DNA from: Faecalispora anaeroviscerum
GTDB taxonomy: Bacteria; Bacillota; Clostridia; Oscillospirales; Acutalibacteraceae
DNA length: 64,000 bases
Reading direction: 5' to 3'
Assembly (NCBI RefSeq): GCF_947568225.1
Contig: NZ_CANOOQ010000001.1
Coordinates: 2,857,859 to 2,921,858, forward strand
The stretch's first letter is position 1. The number at the start of each line of letters is the position of its first letter. Of the stretch, positions 62,226-64,000 are shown piece by piece. Below the pieces are notes generated by a model. It did no database searches and was not told the DNA's origin. It saw only the letters and a list, made by a program, of their open reading frames with translations. The position numbers and the translations under genes are program-made.

Positions 62226-64000
62226 ATGGAATTTAACGTATTTGAATCAATGAAGATCGGCCTGGCTTCTCCGGATACCATCCGCACGTGGTCGCATGGC
62301 GAGGTGAAAAAGCCCGAAACGATCAACTATCGTACCCTGAAACCCGAGCGCGACGGGCTGTTCTGCGAAAGGATCTTCGGGCCGCAGAAGGACTGGGAGT
62401 GCCACTGCGGAAAATATAAAAGAATCCGTTATAAAGGGAAAATCTGCGAACGCTGCGGCGTTGAAGTAACCACCGCGAAGGTTCGCCGCGAGCGCATGGG
62501 TCACATTGAGCTGGCCGCGCCGGTCTCTCACATTTGGTACTTCAAGGGCATCCCCTCCCGCATGGGCCTGATTCTCGACATCTCGCCCCGTATGCTGGAA
62601 AAGGTGCTGTACTTTGCCCTATATATTGTTACCGACCCGGGCAATGTTCGTGAGCTGCAAAAAAAGCAGATGCTCAATGAAAAAGAATACCGCGATATGC
62701 GCGAAAAATATGAGGATGATTTCAAGGCCAGCATGGGCGCTGAAGCGATTCAGGCTCTTTTGGCTGAGATCGATCTTGATAAGGAATCTGAGGAGCTGAA
62801 AACAGAGCTGGAGAATTCCTCTGGACAGAAGCGCGTCAGAATTCTGAAAAGACTCGAAGTTGTTGAGGCGTTCCGCCTTTCCGGCAACCGCCCCGAATGG
62901 ATGATTATGGATGCTGTTCCGGTGATTCCGCCGGATCTGCGACCCATGGTACAGCTCGACGGTGGTCGCTTTGCGACCTCCGATCTGAATGATCTGTACC
63001 GCCGCGTGATCAACCGAAATAACCGTCTGAAAAGATTGCTGGAGCTTGGCGCGCCGGATATTATTGTGCGCAACGAAAAGCGCATGCTGCAGGAGGCGGT
63101 TGACGCCCTGATCGACAACGGCCGCCGCGGCCGCCCCGTGACCGGCCCGAACAACCGCCCGCTCAAATCCCTTTCGGATATGCTGAAGGGTAAGCAGGGA
63201 CGTTTCCGTCAGAACCTGCTGGGCAAGCGTGTTGACTACTCCGGTCGTTCCGTTATCGTTGTTGGTCCTGAGCTGAAAATGTTCCAATGCGGTCTGCCGA
63301 AGGAAATGGCGCTGGAGCTGTTTAAGCCCTTTGTGATGAAGCGCCTGGTCGAAACTGGCCTGGCGGGCAACATCAAGGCGGCGAGAAAAGCGGTTGAGCG
63401 CGCAAAGCCTGAGGTTTGGGATGCGTTGGAAATCGTGATCAAGAACCACCCGGTTCTGCTCAACCGCGCGCCGACGCTGCATCGCTTGGGCATTCAGGCC
63501 TTTGAGCCGGTTCTCGTTGAGGGCAAAGCCTTAAAGCTGCACCCGCTGGTTTGCACCGCGTACAACGCCGACTTCGACGGAGACCAGATGGCTGTTCACG
63601 TGCCGCTTTCCGCAGAGGCGCAGGCTGAGGCTCGTTTCTTGATGCTGGCCGCCGGCAACCTGCTCAAGCCCTCCGACGGACGCCCGGTTACCGTCCCGAC
63701 ACAGGACATGGTTCTGGGTTCCTATTACCTGACGCTGGATAAAGACGGCGAAGAGGGCGAAGGCAAGATTTTCCGTGATGTGGATGAAGCCCTCATGGCC
63801 TACGATACCAAGGTGGTGCAGCTGCACGCAAAAATCAAGGTGCGCCGCACGCTGGAAATCAACGGGGAAAAGGTCACCGGCCTGGTGGATACCACCGTTG
63901 GCCGTATTATCTTCAACCGCCCTATCCCGCAGGATTTGGGCTATGTGGATCGTTCCATTCCGGAGAACCGCCTGAAATTTGAAATCGACTTCTTGGTGGG
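62226..64000 (+). CDS. rpoC: DNA-directed RNA polymerase subunit beta' (N-terminal part, cut by window edge)
   Basis: The largest polymerase subunit. The N-terminal zinc ribbon CHCGKYKRIRYKGKICERCGVEVT (four Cys) is present. RQNLLGKRVDYSGRSVIVVGPEL and the catalytic NADFDGDQMAVH (three Asp binding magnesium, about residue 450) follow. The frame is open to the end of the window; the rest of the protein is missing. ATG 62226 follows GGGGG at a normal distance, in the rpoB transcript. Confidence 0.97.
   Translation, partial: MEFNVFESMKIGLASPDTIRTWSHGEVKKPETINYRTLKPERDGLFCERIFGPQKDWECHCGKYKRIRYKGKICERCGVEVTTAKVRRERMGHIELAAPVSHIWYFKGIPSRMGLILDISPRMLEKVLYFALYIVTDPGNVRELQKKQMLNEKEYRDMREKYEDDFKASMGAEAIQALLAEIDLDKESEELKTELENSSGQKRVRILKRLEVVEAFRLSGNRPEWMIMDAVPVIPPDLRPMVQLDGGRFATSDLNDLYRRVINRNNRLKRLLELGAPDIIVRNEKRMLQEAVDALIDNGRRGRPVTGPNNRPLKSLSDMLKGKQGRFRQNLLGKRVDYSGRSVIVVGPELKMFQCGLPKEMALELFKPFVMKRLVETGLAGNIKAARKAVERAKPEVWDALEIVIKNHPVLLNRAPTLHRLGIQAFEPVLVEGKALKLHPLVCTAYNADFDGDQMAVHVPLSAEAQAEARFLMLAAGNLLKPSDGRPVTVPTQDMVLGSYYLTLDKDGEEGEGKIFRDVDEALMAYDTKVVQLHAKIKVRRTLEINGEKVTGLVDTTVGRIIFNRPIPQDLGYVDRSIPENRLKFEIDFLV

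Overview
The window looks like a chromosomal segment from a low-to-mid GC anaerobic Firmicute, most likely a clostridial member of the Oscillospiraceae. This is inferred from the rpoB and rpoC protein sequences, the strong AGGAGG-type ribosome binding sites, TTGACA/TATAAT promoters, a T-box leader ahead of the trp operon, GlpP-type glycerol control and the GlpA/GlpB/DUF1667 trio. No tRNA, rRNA, CRISPR array, intact insertion sequence or prophage was seen.

Layout. 1-12.3 kb: the start of recQ (truncated by the window edge), a 2505-residue secreted multidomain protein, a small DUF2442 gene, and a divergent MalT-like LuxR regulator. 12.4-17.8 kb: carbonic anhydrase, a NodB-type deacetylase, two membrane GGDEF proteins and a YdcF-like membrane protein. 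17.9-25.3 kb: a MarR-controlled heterodimeric ABC exporter, an AT-rich TetR/glycosyltransferase pair with a clear operator, a structured non-coding stretch, and a flavin-binding protein divergent from an HxlR regulator. 25.5-32.5 kb: a complete trpEGDCFBA operon with promoter, T-box leader (candidate Trp specifier) and terminator. 32.5-41.6 kb: transporters (MFS, EamA, YitT), two aldo/keto reductases, an MBL-fold hydrolase, an Eis-type acetyltransferase and a MerR/GyrI regulator. 41.7-48.6 kb: a glycerol regulon (glpP, glpK, glpF, glpA-like, glpB-like, DUF1667) in which three untranslated leaders carry the same short motif next to a terminator hairpin. 48.7-52.1 kb: MATE exporter, nitroreductase, RluA-type pseudouridine synthase. 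52.1-55.1 kb: three translationally coupled genes for a soluble ABC ATPase, a CobW/HypB-like GTPase and a cytoplasmic solute-binding-protein homologue, with no permease. 55.4-58.0 kb: a papain-like protein, about 1.1 kb of repeated structured non-coding DNA, and an Mrp-type Fe-S carrier ATPase. 58.3-64 kb: promoter, rpoB and the start of rpoC.

How it works together. Tryptophan genes are probably controlled by tRNA-Trp charging through the T-box. Glycerol uptake (GlpF), phosphorylation (GlpK) and anaerobic glycerol-3-phosphate oxidation (GlpA/B/DUF1667) are probably switched by GlpP antitermination, including feedback on glpP itself. The two least explained items are the permease-less solute-binding protein/GTPase/ATPase cluster, two of whose proteins start with DUF1858-like modules, and the repeat family at 56.1-57.1 kb. 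In that family the stems stay paired although their sequence changes between copies, and one pair of stems has pseudoknot topology.
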